The notes beneath the pieces are model-generated. The model did not search any database. It saw nothing but the letters and a program-made list of their open reading frames with translations, and was not told where the DNA came from. A stretch of DNA of 64,000 bases from Marinobacter salsuginis (lineage in GTDB: Bacteria; Pseudomonadota; Gammaproteobacteria; Pseudomonadales; Oleiphilaceae): positions 310,001 to 374,000 of the forward strand of contig NZ_BGZH01000003.1 in assembly GCF_009617755.1 (NCBI RefSeq). The letters are read 5' to 3'. Positions 17,343-25,037 of the stretch are shown one piece after another. Position 1 is the first letter of the stretch; each line of letters starts with the position of its first letter. The position numbers were made by a program, and so were the translations under genes.

Positions 17343-17843
17343 ATGAATTCGTACGGAACGTTGATATTCTTCTGTGGGAAGATGGGAGCTGGCAAAAGCA
17401 CTTTGTCTGGCAAGATCGCTCGTGAACGGGAAGCCGTGCTTATTTCAGAGGATGAGTGGCTGGCCGCTTTGTTCCCCGGCGAGATCAATGATTTCAATGA
17501 TTACATTCGTTACTCATCTCGGCTCAAGCCAGTGCTGAAATCACACGTTGAGCAGGTGCTCTTGGCTGGTACCTCCGTGGTCCTGGATTTTCCCGGCAAC
17601 ACCCGTAAGCAAAGAGCCTGGTTCAAAGATATCTATTCGCAGCACGGTATTCCTCATGAGCCGTACTATTTGTTGGTAGACGATGAAGTTTGTTTAAAAC
17701 AGCTGAAACAGCGGCAGAAAGAACAACCCGAACGAGCACAGTTCGACACGGAGGAGGTCTTTAGGATGGTGACGGGTTACTTTGAGCCGCCCAAGGAGTC
17801 GGAGGGTTTCAACCTCCAGATTGTTGAGGGCAAGTCCGCATAA
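17343..17843 (+). CDS. P-loop kinase-like ATPase (AAA_33/zeta-toxin-like fold)
   Basis: A 166-residue soluble protein with Walker A GKMGAGKST (about residues 12-20). A downstream VVLDFPGNTRKQRAWF segment resembles the substrate loop of AAA_33/Zeta-toxin-like nucleotide or small-molecule kinases. It starts 14 bp after the attC-like site, so it is the next cassette gene. The start codon has no strong ribosome site; the preceding ATG at 17331 opens a different short frame. Possible roles include phosphorylation of a small molecule or antibiotic. I cannot name the substrate. Confidence 0.7.
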   Translation: MNSYGTLIFFCGKMGAGKSTLSGKIAREREAVLISEDEWLAALFPGEINDFNDYIRYSSRLKPVLKSHVEQVLLAGTSVVLDFPGNTRKQRAWFKDIYSQHGIPHEPYYLLVDDEVCLKQLKQRQKEQPERAQFDTEEVFRMVTGYFEPPKESEGFNLQIVEGKSA

Positions 17844-17883
17844 CGAGTGACTGCTGCAGGATCCAACTTCGTTGGCGCTCCGT
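17836..17883 (+). other. Possible truncated attC site
   Basis: GCATAACGAG overlaps the kinase stop codon, as an R'' site would, and is followed by GGATCCAAC-TTC-GTTGGCGCTCC, which folds like the apical half of an attC hairpin. The matching R' arm (GTTATGC) is not present, so it would be a decayed cassette end. Confidence 0.35.
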
Positions 17884-17959
17884 TTCTATCCAGACAAACT
17901 TGGAAAGGCCAGCGTAGCGGCTCCGGTTTGAGCCGCCCCGCCATTAGTATCCCCTTCCC

Positions 17960-18439
17960 TCAATTGCGCACGCCCATCCTGGCCATCTGGAATGGGTACA
18001 ACTTTCTATCGTTAACCAATGTCACTACGTCGAGTTCATCGATGAGGGCAGGATTCAAATACTGGTAAGTCCACAGATAATCGAACCCGTTGTCTCTCGC
18101 CTCATATCTGTCCGCAACGATACGAACGTTCCTGATACCGGCCATACGGATGGCCATGTAGCAGAGAGCGCATGGCTCTCCTGAAGCAATCAATGTCGCC
18201 CCTCTCAAAGAAACGCTTTGTTCCTTCCTTGAAGCATCTCTTATTACCTGGATTTCGGCGTGTGCGGTGCAATCCAGATGCTCGGCAACCTGATTTACCC
18301 CCTTGCCGACAACGTCTCCATTCTGATTGACGATCACAGCGGAAAACGGCAAACCACCGGCTTGTACATTGCTAATGGCCAGATCAATGGCACTTTCGCC
18401 ACAGGTTGCCAGACGCTCTTCATCAATTCGGTCACGCAT
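17960..18439 (-). CDS. Nucleoside/guanine deaminase-like (CMP/dCMP deaminase family)
   Basis: A zinc-dependent deaminase-fold protein of 159 residues from the ATG at 18439 (preceded by TGAGG); an in-frame ATG at 18451 is also possible. The zinc-binding motifs are visible: HAEIQ, with the catalytic Glu, and PCALCYMA, with the two cysteine ligands. The GGLPFSAVIV segment is typical of the tRNA adenosine/guanine deaminase superfamily. It overlaps the azoreductase gene by 8 bp (ATGCGTGA), so it is translationally coupled and probably under the same LysR control. The real substrate is unknown. Confidence 0.82.
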   Translation of the reverse strand: MRDRIDEERLATCGESAIDLAISNVQAGGLPFSAVIVNQNGDVVGKGVNQVAEHLDCTAHAEIQVIRDASRKEQSVSLRGATLIASGEPCALCYMAIRMAGIRNVRIVADRYEARDNGFDYLWTYQYLNPALIDELDVVTLVNDRKLYPFQMARMGVRN

Positions 18440-19136
18440 CGGTGACCTCATTTCTTGACGATAGTGCCTGGCCTGAAAGGCTCAGCTCTGAAGCAAGTCT
18501 CTCGGCTCGCTCTTTGGCGTTGGCTACAGATACGCGGTGTCTTTCGTCGCCAAACTCCTGGTATTCGGCGGAAATCTCGTAGATGGTGTCTACTCCGAGG
18601 TATTTGCTCAGTGTCCGCAGGTGCGGCACCAGATGGCCAGACTCTTCCCTGATGCCGCCTTTTTCAAAGCCAAACTCTCCGCTGGAGGTCACGATGATCA
18701 ATGTCTTGCCTGAGAGCAGAGGCTGCAGCGGGAAGTCACCTCGTTCGAGATCGAAATCAAACGTTTTGCCGATGCGAACGATCTGATCGAACCAGGCTTT
18801 TAGCTGAGCCGGCATACCGTAGTTGTACATGGGTGAAGAGATCACGAGAACGTCGGCCGCCGACACTTCGGCAATCAGGGTATCGGAGAGTGCCAGTGTC
18901 TCCTGCTGCGCCGGGGTCCTATTTTCCACAGGGGTAAACACCGCGCCAATCCATTCCTGGGTAATGAAAGCAGGTGGATTCACGCCAACGTCACGATAGA
19001 TATATTCATCTTCAGGCCGATTTTCCTGCCAGGTATCAATAAACCGGCGTGCGATATTCTTCGATATGGAATCGTGATCCGGGTTGGGATTGTTCGTCCC
19101 TCTAACACTGGAATCAACGTGTAATAGTGTGCTCAT
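18432..19136 (-). CDS. azoR: FMN-dependent NADH-azoreductase family protein
   Basis: A flavodoxin-fold quinone/azo reductase of about 234 residues. It begins MSTLLHVDSSVRG, the typical FMN-phosphate loop. It contains SSPMYNYGMPAQLKAWFDQ, the FMN-ring/substrate contact region, and a later TSSGEFG loop. AzoR enzymes use NADH to reduce azo dyes and quinones, protecting against thiol stress. The ATG at 19136 is preferred because AAGGA lies seven bases upstream; a second ATG sits at 19142. It is divergent from a LysR regulator with a perfect palindrome between them, and the deaminase is coupled downstream. Confidence 0.88.
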   Translation of the reverse strand: MSTLLHVDSSVRGTNNPNPDHDSISKNIARRFIDTWQENRPEDEYIYRDVGVNPPAFITQEWIGAVFTPVENRTPAQQETLALSDTLIAEVSAADVLVISSPMYNYGMPAQLKAWFDQIVRIGKTFDFDLERGDFPLQPLLSGKTLIIVTSSGEFGFEKGGIREESGHLVPHLRTLSKYLGVDTIYEISAEYQEFGDERHRVSVANAKERAERLASELSLSGQALSSRNEVTDA

Positions 19137-19217
19137 GTTCATTTCCTTGGTGGGTTGATGACAGGAGTCAGTTTGTGAGGCTGGATGGACTTGCACAAAC
19201 GTAAAAATTGCACTTGC

Positions 19218-19236
19218 AGATGAATTCAATTCATCT
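19218..19236. promoter_or_regulatory. Perfect palindromic operator between azoR and lysR
   Basis: AGATGAATT-C-AATTCATCT is a perfect 9-1-9 palindrome 82 bp before azoR and 40 bp before the LysR gene start. LysR regulators bind dyads of this general kind (T-N11-A, here within TGAATTCAATTCA), so it is the probable operator for the divergent pair. Confidence 0.7.
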
Positions 19237-19275
19237 ATAACATCCATGAATCAGTGATTGATTGGGAGACTCACA

Positions 19276-20127
19276 TTGCAGGTGTCATTACAGGCGCTGA
19301 AAGCCTTTGAGTCGGCTGCCCGCCGGGGAAGCTTCAAGTTGGCGGCAGAAGAACTTTCGCTGACGCCGACAGCCATCTCACATCACATTGGCAACCTGGA
19401 AAGCCGATTGAATGTGAGCCTGTTTCATCGGCAGGGAAGAAGGATATCCCTGACCGGAACGGGTATCCGACTTGCCAAAGCGACTTCGGAAGGGTTTCGG
19501 AAAATCGACAGCGCCTTGGAAGAGGTGATGAAGGCAGGCAATACGGTGAGGGTGACGACCACATCATCGCTGGCAGCGATGGTGCTCATCCCCTCCCAGC
19601 ACGAATTTGAACAAGCCAACCCGGATATTTCTGTGGAAATTTCCACCGGCGAATCGGTCGACAGCCAATCCTATGTTATCCCGATTCGGTTCGGTGACGT
19701 CTCAGTCGCTGAGGATTCTGATGTCATTCGATCGGAGTCATTCAATGTGTTTGGTGCTTATGGAATGAATTCGCCTTACAGGGGGAATGAACCCATTACA
19801 CTTTTCAGCACGGAGTGGAAAAACAAAGCGTTACCGCCCCCTCCCCTGGCCGCCTGGTTGGAGAAAAATGGGTTGGAAGGGGCCAACATTCAACTCAAAA
19901 CCTTTGATCAGGAGCTTTTCGGGATCCAACAGGCTATGGCAGGCAACGGGCTGGTGTTCTGCTCTACAACGCTCGTCGAAAGGCTGTTGAAGGCCAACGT
20001 TCTGCAGCACTTCGACACTCAATCGGTAACATCAGATTTGTGCTATTACGTTCCGGGTAGGGATAGCTTCGAAACGAGGAGTGCGGCCAAATTCCTTAAT
20101 TGGATCGAAGACATCCTGAACAAGTAA
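19276..20127 (+). CDS. LysR-family transcriptional regulator (GcvA-like)
   Basis: A 283-residue regulator with a N-terminal winged helix-turn-helix (about residues 5-63; RRGSFKLAAEELSLTPTAISHHI as the recognition region). The substrate-binding domain follows. The SLTPTAISHHI element and GRRISLTGTG block match the GcvA subgroup. TTG at 19276 follows GGGAG and puts the HTH at the usual distance from the N terminus; an upstream TTG at 19258 is less likely. It is divergent from azoR, with the palindrome between, so it probably controls azoR and the coupled deaminase and may regulate itself. The inducer is unknown. Confidence 0.88.
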   Translation: MQVSLQALKAFESAARRGSFKLAAEELSLTPTAISHHIGNLESRLNVSLFHRQGRRISLTGTGIRLAKATSEGFRKIDSALEEVMKAGNTVRVTTTSSLAAMVLIPSQHEFEQANPDISVEISTGESVDSQSYVIPIRFGDVSVAEDSDVIRSESFNVFGAYGMNSPYRGNEPITLFSTEWKNKALPPPPLAAWLEKNGLEGANIQLKTFDQELFGIQQAMAGNGLVFCSTTLVERLLKANVLQHFDTQSVTSDLCYYVPGRDSFETRSAAKFLNWIEDILNK

Positions 20128-20186
20128 TGCATGTAGTCACTTATATTTTTCATGGACATCAGCCCAATGAAAACCGGAGAACGCCA

Positions 20187-20474
20187 ATGACCGCCTACGT
20201 GATCGGCAACATTACCGTAAAAGACCCCGACAAATGGGCAGAATACCGCAGCCTGGTACCGGAAACGCTCGTGCCTTGGAGCGGAGAGTTGGTGCTTCGG
20301 GGTACACAGGCAAAGGTGCTGAGCGGGCATTACCGGCACACCGATACCGTGGTTATCCGCTTTCCCAATGCGGATTCCGTCATCGATTGGCACGACTCTC
20401 CTGCCTATCAGGCATTGGTGCCGTTGCGCACCCAGGCAGCAGATGTAGATCTGGTGACGTTCGAGGCCGACTAA
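20187..20474 (+). CDS. DUF1330 family protein
   Basis: A 95-residue protein with the dimeric alpha-beta barrel pattern of DUF1330: TAYVIGNITVKDPDKWAEY at the start and TVVIRFPNADSVIDWHDSPAYQ in the middle, where the SPAYQ motif is diagnostic. DUF1330 members have no agreed enzymatic role. The ATG at 20187 follows GGAGAAC. It is located 60 bp after the LysR gene on the same strand. Confidence 0.88.
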   Translation: MTAYVIGNITVKDPDKWAEYRSLVPETLVPWSGELVLRGTQAKVLSGHYRHTDTVVIRFPNADSVIDWHDSPAYQALVPLRTQAADVDLVTFEAD

Positions 20475-20537
20475 TAACTACTGCCACCGCTGGCACCCTG
20501 GCGCCTATACTGGAAAGCAAACCAACAGAGAAGCACC

Positions 20538-21017
20538 ATGGAAAACAATTCAACAAGCCTGAGCATGACCGTTCTGATGACGCCGGACAAAGCCAATTTC
20601 TCCGGCAATGTGCACGGCGGTACGCTTTTGAAGTACCTGGATGAGGTTGCCTATGCCTGCGCCAGCCGTTATGCGGGGACCTATGTCGTTACTCTCTCCG
20701 TCGACCAGGTGATGTTCCTTCAACCCATCCGGATTGGCGAGCTGGTCACCTTTCTGGCCAGCGTGAACTACACCGGCCGCACCTCCATGGAGATCGGCAT
20801 CAAGGTAGTTACAGAGAATATCCGTGACAAATTGGTTCGCCACAGCAACAGCTGCTTCTTTACCATGGTGGCTGTTGATGATAGCGGTAAGGCCGTCCCC
20901 GTGCCGCAACTGGTTCCGAGCACCGATGATCAGATAAGGCGATTTGCCAACGGTAAGGAGCGACGGGCCATTCGTGCCGAACTGGAGGAACGCTACAAGG
21001 CACTGCATAAAAAATGA
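20538..21017 (+). CDS. Acyl-CoA thioesterase, hotdog fold (YciA-like)
   Basis: A 159-residue thioesterase with the core MTPDKANFSGNVHGGTLLKYLDE, including the Asn-x-x-Gly-x-x-His-Gly-Gly active-site pattern. The Asp-Glu (LDE) catalytic acid is on the central helix. The fold is that of YciA/acyl-CoA hydrolase-type enzymes that cleave medium- to long-chain acyl-CoAs. The ATG at 20538 follows AGAGAAGC. It is probably a single gene in a run of small housekeeping or detoxification genes. Confidence 0.85.
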   Translation: MENNSTSLSMTVLMTPDKANFSGNVHGGTLLKYLDEVAYACASRYAGTYVVTLSVDQVMFLQPIRIGELVTFLASVNYTGRTSMEIGIKVVTENIRDKLVRHSNSCFFTMVAVDDSGKAVPVPQLVPSTDDQIRRFANGKERRAIRAELEERYKALHKK

Positions 21018-21107
21018 GTCCGGTACTCTGAACGTCGCGGGATGGTATGGTTCGGGAACGGATCGACGCCAGTTTTAAAGACAAAGGGAGCAACAGGAGC
21101 TGACCCT

Positions 21108-21506
21108 ATGCACCAAACCGGAAGCTGCCTCTGCGGCGGCATCAAATACGAAATCCACGGCCCCCTCACGGATGTTCTGAACTGCCACTGCACCATGTGC
21201 CGCAAGCTTCATGCGTCAGCATTTCGAACCCGTGCCAAGGTAAATGCAGCAGACTGGCGCACGGTGCAAAGCGAGGAGCTGATAAAGCTTTATGAGTCAT
21301 CTCCCGGTGAGCATAAGGCCTTTTGTTTGAACTGCGGCTCTAGCCTCTACACAAAATTCGATGCTCATCCCGAAGTGCTTGGGTTCCCTATGGGCACCCT
21401 CGATACAGACCCGGGCGTAACGCCAGAGCGACACGTTTACGTGGGAAACAAGGCGCCATGGTTTGAGATCACAGACGACCTGCCCCAATACACAGAAAAT
21501 CCCTGA
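21108..21506 (+). CDS. GFA-family (Mss4-fold) zinc protein
   Basis: A 132-residue protein with the GFA fold: CLCGGIKY at the start, CHCTMCRKLHASAF, and FCLNCGSSLY, giving cysteine pairs that bind zinc as in glutathione-dependent formaldehyde-activating enzyme homologues. The GFA name does not prove formaldehyde metabolism in this subfamily. The start at 21108 follows ACAGGAGC. A second, shorter relative lies at 23670, so the family is duplicated in the region. Confidence 0.85.
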   Translation: MHQTGSCLCGGIKYEIHGPLTDVLNCHCTMCRKLHASAFRTRAKVNAADWRTVQSEELIKLYESSPGEHKAFCLNCGSSLYTKFDAHPEVLGFPMGTLDTDPGVTPERHVYVGNKAPWFEITDDLPQYTENP

Positions 21507-21599
21507 GTCGACAACCAATAGGTCATCGGCCACCTTTGAGCACCCGAGCTACAATGCTAACGTTGAGTAGTTTCAGTCAGCCAGACTTCGGAGGGCCCC

Positions 21600-21866
21600 A
21601 TGGCAGGCGGATGGTCTCGTGATGGTGCAGTTCAGGAACAGATCGACGCAAGCGTTGAAGATGAAATCCAGCGCGCTCGCAGCCAGTTAGCCGAAGGCGA
21701 GAGCGCCGAGGAATGCGATGAATGCGGTGCTCCGATTCCGGAGGCCCGGCGTAAGGCTATTCCCGGCGTCCGATTGTGCATTGATTGCCAGTCGGCCCAT
21801 GAAAAGGAGCATCCCCACTCTGGCGGCATCAATCGTAGAGGTAGCAAGGACAGTCAGCTTCGCTAA
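21600..21866 (+). CDS. DksA/TraR-type C4 zinc-finger protein
   Basis: An 88-residue protein with CDECG...CIDC, a DksA/TraR-type C4 finger, and the helix IPEARRKAIPGVRLCIDCQ typical of the family. The N-terminal 35 residues form a short coiled coil (VEDEIQRARSQLAEG), so it is a truncated DksA-like protein (YbiI type) lacking the long coiled-coil tip. Such proteins can bind the RNA polymerase secondary channel. The ATG follows GGAGGG. Confidence 0.87.
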   Translation: MAGGWSRDGAVQEQIDASVEDEIQRARSQLAEGESAEECDECGAPIPEARRKAIPGVRLCIDCQSAHEKEHPHSGGINRRGSKDSQLR

Positions 21867-21906
21867 CCAGGCGGGAGCAATACTTAACAACGAGGAAAGG
21901 TCCAAC

Positions 21907-22404
21907 GTGAGCCACGCCCAGACCGAAGACAGTGACAAAGCCTATCTCCAACAAGCAGTTCAGCTGGCCGTGGATTCGGTCGGCGATGGTGGCGCACCCT
22001 TTGGCGCTTTGGTGGTGCACAATGGCAGTGTTGTTGCCCGGGCTGGCAACCGGGCAAAGCAGGAGTGCGACCCTACCGCCCATGCCGAGGTAGCGGCAAT
22101 ACGGATGGCCGGAAAGATGCTGGGAAACGCGCATATGCCAGAAGCCACCCTGTACGCGAGCTGCGAACCCTGCCCCATGTGTCTGGCTGCTGCTCACTGG
22201 GCCCGTATTCCACGAATTGTGTTTGCCGCATCCCAGGAAACTGCAAATTGGGCTGGCTTTGCAGACGGCAATATTGCAGAGCAGCTCTACGGCCAGATCC
22301 ATCCCGTGAGGCCCAAAGAATTGGGGTTGACCCAGATCGAACTCGAGGACTCAGCTGCACCTTTTCGGGCCTGGCTGGCAAAAAATGATCGATCGTCTGA
22401 TTGA
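21907..22404 (+). CDS. Nucleoside deaminase (guanine deaminase-like)
   Basis: A zinc deaminase of 165 residues. Motifs are GGAPFGALVV, HAEVAAI (catalytic Glu) and EPCPMCLAA (zinc cysteines), as in guanine deaminase/TadA-like proteins; the C-terminal WAGFADGNIAEQLYG is guanine-deaminase-like. GTG at 21907 follows GAGGAAAGG and is chosen over an upstream frame that would overlap the zinc-finger gene. It is the second deaminase within 4 kb; the other lies at 17960 on the opposite strand. Confidence 0.85.
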   Translation: MSHAQTEDSDKAYLQQAVQLAVDSVGDGGAPFGALVVHNGSVVARAGNRAKQECDPTAHAEVAAIRMAGKMLGNAHMPEATLYASCEPCPMCLAAAHWARIPRIVFAASQETANWAGFADGNIAEQLYGQIHPVRPKELGLTQIELEDSAAPFRAWLAKNDRSSD

Positions 22405-22467
22405 TCGCGATTAGTTAGAGCAAATCGCTGCAACCCACGTGAATCCTAGAACAGAGTCCTTTTTATT

Positions 22468-22935
22468 GTGAACCTTCAAATGCTGGAAAAACGCATCCCA
22501 CCCCTTGCTCTGGTGCTGATCATCGGGATGCTCATGTGGGTCATCGCAAACTGGAGCCCGCGCATTGATACCAGCGAAGCGCTTCGCCTATCCCTCGCGG
22601 CCATCCTGCTTGCACTGGGCACTCTTTTTCCTCTGGCAGGGGTAATGTCCTTTCGGAGCGCGCAAACAACCGTGGACCCACGCACCCCGGAGGCAAGTTC
22701 CAAGCTGGTCAGCTCAGGCGTATACCGCTTTTCAAGAAATCCCATGTACGTCGGCTTCGCGCTGTGGCTCCTCGCCTGGGGCGTATTCCTGGCGTCCGCG
22801 TGGGCCCTGGTTGGCGTAATTTTCTTCGTCGTTTATATGAACCGGTTTCAGATTGAACCGGAGGAGCGTGCCCTCCGGGATTTATTCGGCGAAGACTTCA
22901 GGGAATATGAACGACGGGTTCGGCGGTGGATTTAG
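22468..22935 (+). CDS. Isoprenylcysteine carboxyl methyltransferase-family membrane protein
   Basis: A 155-residue protein with about four hydrophobic segments and the SAM-dependent methyltransferase pattern VSSGVYRFSRNPMYVGF, RFQIEPEERALRDLFGEDFREYERRVRRW. It belongs to the ICMT/PEMT-like membrane methyltransferase group; bacterial targets are largely unknown. GTG at 22468 or ATG at 22480 are both possible; no clear ribosome site distinguishes them. Confidence 0.82.
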   Translation: MNLQMLEKRIPPLALVLIIGMLMWVIANWSPRIDTSEALRLSLAAILLALGTLFPLAGVMSFRSAQTTVDPRTPEASSKLVSSGVYRFSRNPMYVGFALWLLAWGVFLASAWALVGVIFFVVYMNRFQIEPEERALRDLFGEDFREYERRVRRWI

Positions 22936-23025
22936 ATGTCGTTGGAGATATCCTTAAATCGCGCCAAGTAGAAGGTGATAAATGGGTGAAGACTTAAACC
23001 GGCTGAATCCGGCAAAGGGAACTGC

Positions 23026-23622
23026 ATGAAAATCTACGGCGATACCAAATCGGGCAACTGCTACAAGGTACAGCTGGTGTGCAACTTGCTGAACATTGAC
23101 CATCAGTGGATTGATGTCGACATTCTGGCCGGCGATACAAAGTCTGATGACTTTTTGAGCAAGAATCCGAACGGCAAGATTCCCCTGCTTGAGCTCGATA
23201 ACGGCGAGACGCTTTCAGAATCCAACGCCATCATCAACTACCTGGCGTCTGGCTCTGACTTGTATCCAGATGGCGGCCTTGCCCAGGCCCGCGTCCTGCA
23301 ATGGCAATTCTTCGAGCAGTACAGCCATGAGCCGTTTATCGCCGTAGCGCGCTTTATCAACAAGTACCTGGGGCTGCCAACAGACAAAGCCGATGAGTAT
23401 GCTGCCAAGCAAACCGGCGGGCACAAGGCCTTACGGGTGATGGAACAGCAGCTGGCACAAACGCCGTTTTTGACGGGCGAAAATGCCACCACCGCAGACA
23501 TATCACTGTATGCATACACCCACGTCGCAGATGAAGGTGGTTTTGAGCTGGAGGACTACCCTGCAGTTCGGGCATGGCTGGATCGCATTGCAGCGTTGCC
23601 GAGTTTCAAGCCGATGGCCTAA
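23026..23622 (+). CDS. Glutathione S-transferase
   Basis: A 198-residue GST with the thioredoxin-like N-terminal domain (MKIYGDTKSGNCYKVQ, then NPNGKIPLLELDNGETLSESNAI, containing the glutathione-contacting Ser in ESNAI). A helical C-terminal domain follows, containing GENATTADISLYAYTHVADEGGFELEDYPAVRAW. It conjugates or reduces electrophiles using glutathione in the cytosol. The ATG follows AAAGGGAACTGC. Confidence 0.92.
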   Translation: MKIYGDTKSGNCYKVQLVCNLLNIDHQWIDVDILAGDTKSDDFLSKNPNGKIPLLELDNGETLSESNAIINYLASGSDLYPDGGLAQARVLQWQFFEQYSHEPFIAVARFINKYLGLPTDKADEYAAKQTGGHKALRVMEQQLAQTPFLTGENATTADISLYAYTHVADEGGFELEDYPAVRAWLDRIAALPSFKPMA

Positions 23623-23669
23623 CCCAGCGCTTGCCTCAACTGCGGAATCTGTACGACAAGGAATTAACG

Positions 23670-24107
23670 ATGAAAGGCGAATGTCTTTGTGGCGCCGTGA
23701 AGTTCGAAATCAAAGGCGATGTCCCGAACCTTTACCAATGCCATTGTTCCCTCTGCCGTAGGGCAACAGGTTCGTCGGCGAATGCGGCAACGTTTGTAGA
23801 GCAGGAGAACTTTCGCTGGGTGTCTGGTCAGGACAAAATCTCTTCTTTCCAGAAGCCGACAGGGTATCGCAGTGATTTTTGCTCGGTCTGCGGTAGCCCT
23901 GTGCCAAACCAACTTAGGGGCATGGAGTTGCTTTGGGTTCCTGCTGGCCTCATGGAAGAGTCATTTAAAGCGGCCGTAAAGGTGCATCTTCACATGGGCT
24001 CAGCTGCCTCCTGGGAGCGTGATTCCGCAGATTCCGCTCGCCTCGAGTCAGGGCCAGATAGTCTTGAATCTTTGCGAAAAGGACTGGAGGTAGACCTCGG
24101 TGCCTGA
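23670..24107 (+). CDS. GFA-family (Mss4-fold) zinc protein
   Basis: A 145-residue GFA-fold protein: [23 protein letters not shown] and [12 protein letters not shown] provide the zinc cysteines. The ATG at 23670 follows AAGGAAT. It overlaps the next gene by 8 bp (GTGCCTGA), so the two are translationally coupled. It is a distant paralogue of the gene at 21108. Confidence 0.84.
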   Translation: MKGECLCGAVKFEIKGDVPNLYQCHCSLCRRATGSSANAATFVEQENFRWVSGQDKISSFQKPTGYRSDFCSVCGSPVPNQLRGMELLWVPAGLMEESFKAAVKVHLHMGSAASWERDSADSARLESGPDSLESLRKGLEVDLGA

Positions 24108-24432
24108 ACTGAAAACCGTGGGCCTCTTTCTCATCACCGCCCTGGCTGAAATCGTTGGCTGCTACCTGCCCTATCTGTGGCTTCGTGAAGGCAAGAGCAT
24201 CTGGCTACTGGTGCCTGGGGCTCTGAGCCTCGCGGCATTTGCCTGGTTGCTGTCTCTTCATCCAACGGCAGCCGGGCGGGTTTATGCGGCCTACGGCGGC
24301 GTATATATTTTCATGGCCATTCTCTGGCTATGGGCTGTTGATGGCATCAGGCCGACCGCCTGGGACCTTGTGGGCTCCGGCGTTGCTTTGCTCGGCATGG
24401 CGATCATCATGTTTGCGCCACGAAGCGTATAG
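24100..24432 (+). CDS. ynfA: YnfA/UPF0060 family small membrane protein
   Basis: A 110-residue protein with four transmembrane segments and the family signature [44 protein letters not shown]. YnfA proteins are grouped with the SMR multidrug transporter superfamily; E. coli and Shigella YnfA have been linked to efflux. GTG start coupled to the GFA gene upstream. Confidence 0.9.
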   Translation: MPELKTVGLFLITALAEIVGCYLPYLWLREGKSIWLLVPGALSLAAFAWLLSLHPTAAGRVYAAYGGVYIFMAILWLWAVDGIRPTAWDLVGSGVALLGMAIIMFAPRSV

Positions 24433-24459
24433 CGATTGCGGAGGCGCGTTGACCAAACC

Positions 24460-24948
24460 ATGAATATCAGACCTTTCGCAGACCAGGACCTGGCTGACAT
24501 CGTCGCTCTGTTCACGGATTCCGTGCATCAAATTGCTTCCCAGAGCTACACGCCGGAGCAACTGGCAACATGGGCACCACGATCGCCAGATCTGGAGCAA
24601 TGGCGTTCCCGCCTCTCAGGCGTGAAAACACTTGTCGCTGAATCCCGGGGTGTTCTTGCGGGTTTTATCTCATTCACCTCCGCAGGCCATATTGAGTTTC
24701 TGTTCACGGCGCCTTCGTTTTCCCGCAGAGGCGTCGCCTCCTTGCTTTACAAGGCAGCATCGCAGCGCCTGGCTGCCAGAGGAGTCACAAAGCTTACAAC
24801 AGACGCCAGCCTGGAGGCACGTCCGTTTTTTAAGTATCAAGGATTCAAGGTTGTTGGGGAGCAGACCGTTGAGCGTGAAGGCGTGAAGTTCAGGCGATTC
24901 TCCATGTCCGGCTCGAGCGGAGCCGAAAACCGCCACAGCTATGACTAG
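24460..24948 (+). CDS. GNAT family N-acetyltransferase
   Basis: A 162-residue GNAT protein: N-terminal MNIRPFADQDLADIVALF, acetyl-CoA-binding region FTAPSFSRRGVASLLYKAA (the R/Q-x-x-G-x-A loop reads RRGVAS) and the C-terminal ARPFFKYQGFKVVGEQTVE. It transfers an acetyl group from acetyl-CoA to an amine. The exact substrate cannot be deduced. The ATG at 24460 is preferred over a TTG at 24436. Confidence 0.88.
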   Translation: MNIRPFADQDLADIVALFTDSVHQIASQSYTPEQLATWAPRSPDLEQWRSRLSGVKTLVAESRGVLAGFISFTSAGHIEFLFTAPSFSRRGVASLLYKAASQRLAARGVTKLTTDASLEARPFFKYQGFKVVGEQTVEREGVKFRRFSMSGSSGAENRHSYD

Positions 24949-25037
24949 GCTGTGAGCCCCTCGCCACGCGCTGACGTAGATTTAGTCACACGTTGGAAGT
25001 TTCTTCCTCAAAACAAAGCGATGGCGACCCGTACACC

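Noticed and set aside
21108..24107. Formaldehyde detoxification pair (two GFA proteins)
   Set aside because: The GFA name is historical; no formaldehyde dehydrogenase or S-formylglutathione hydrolase is nearby.
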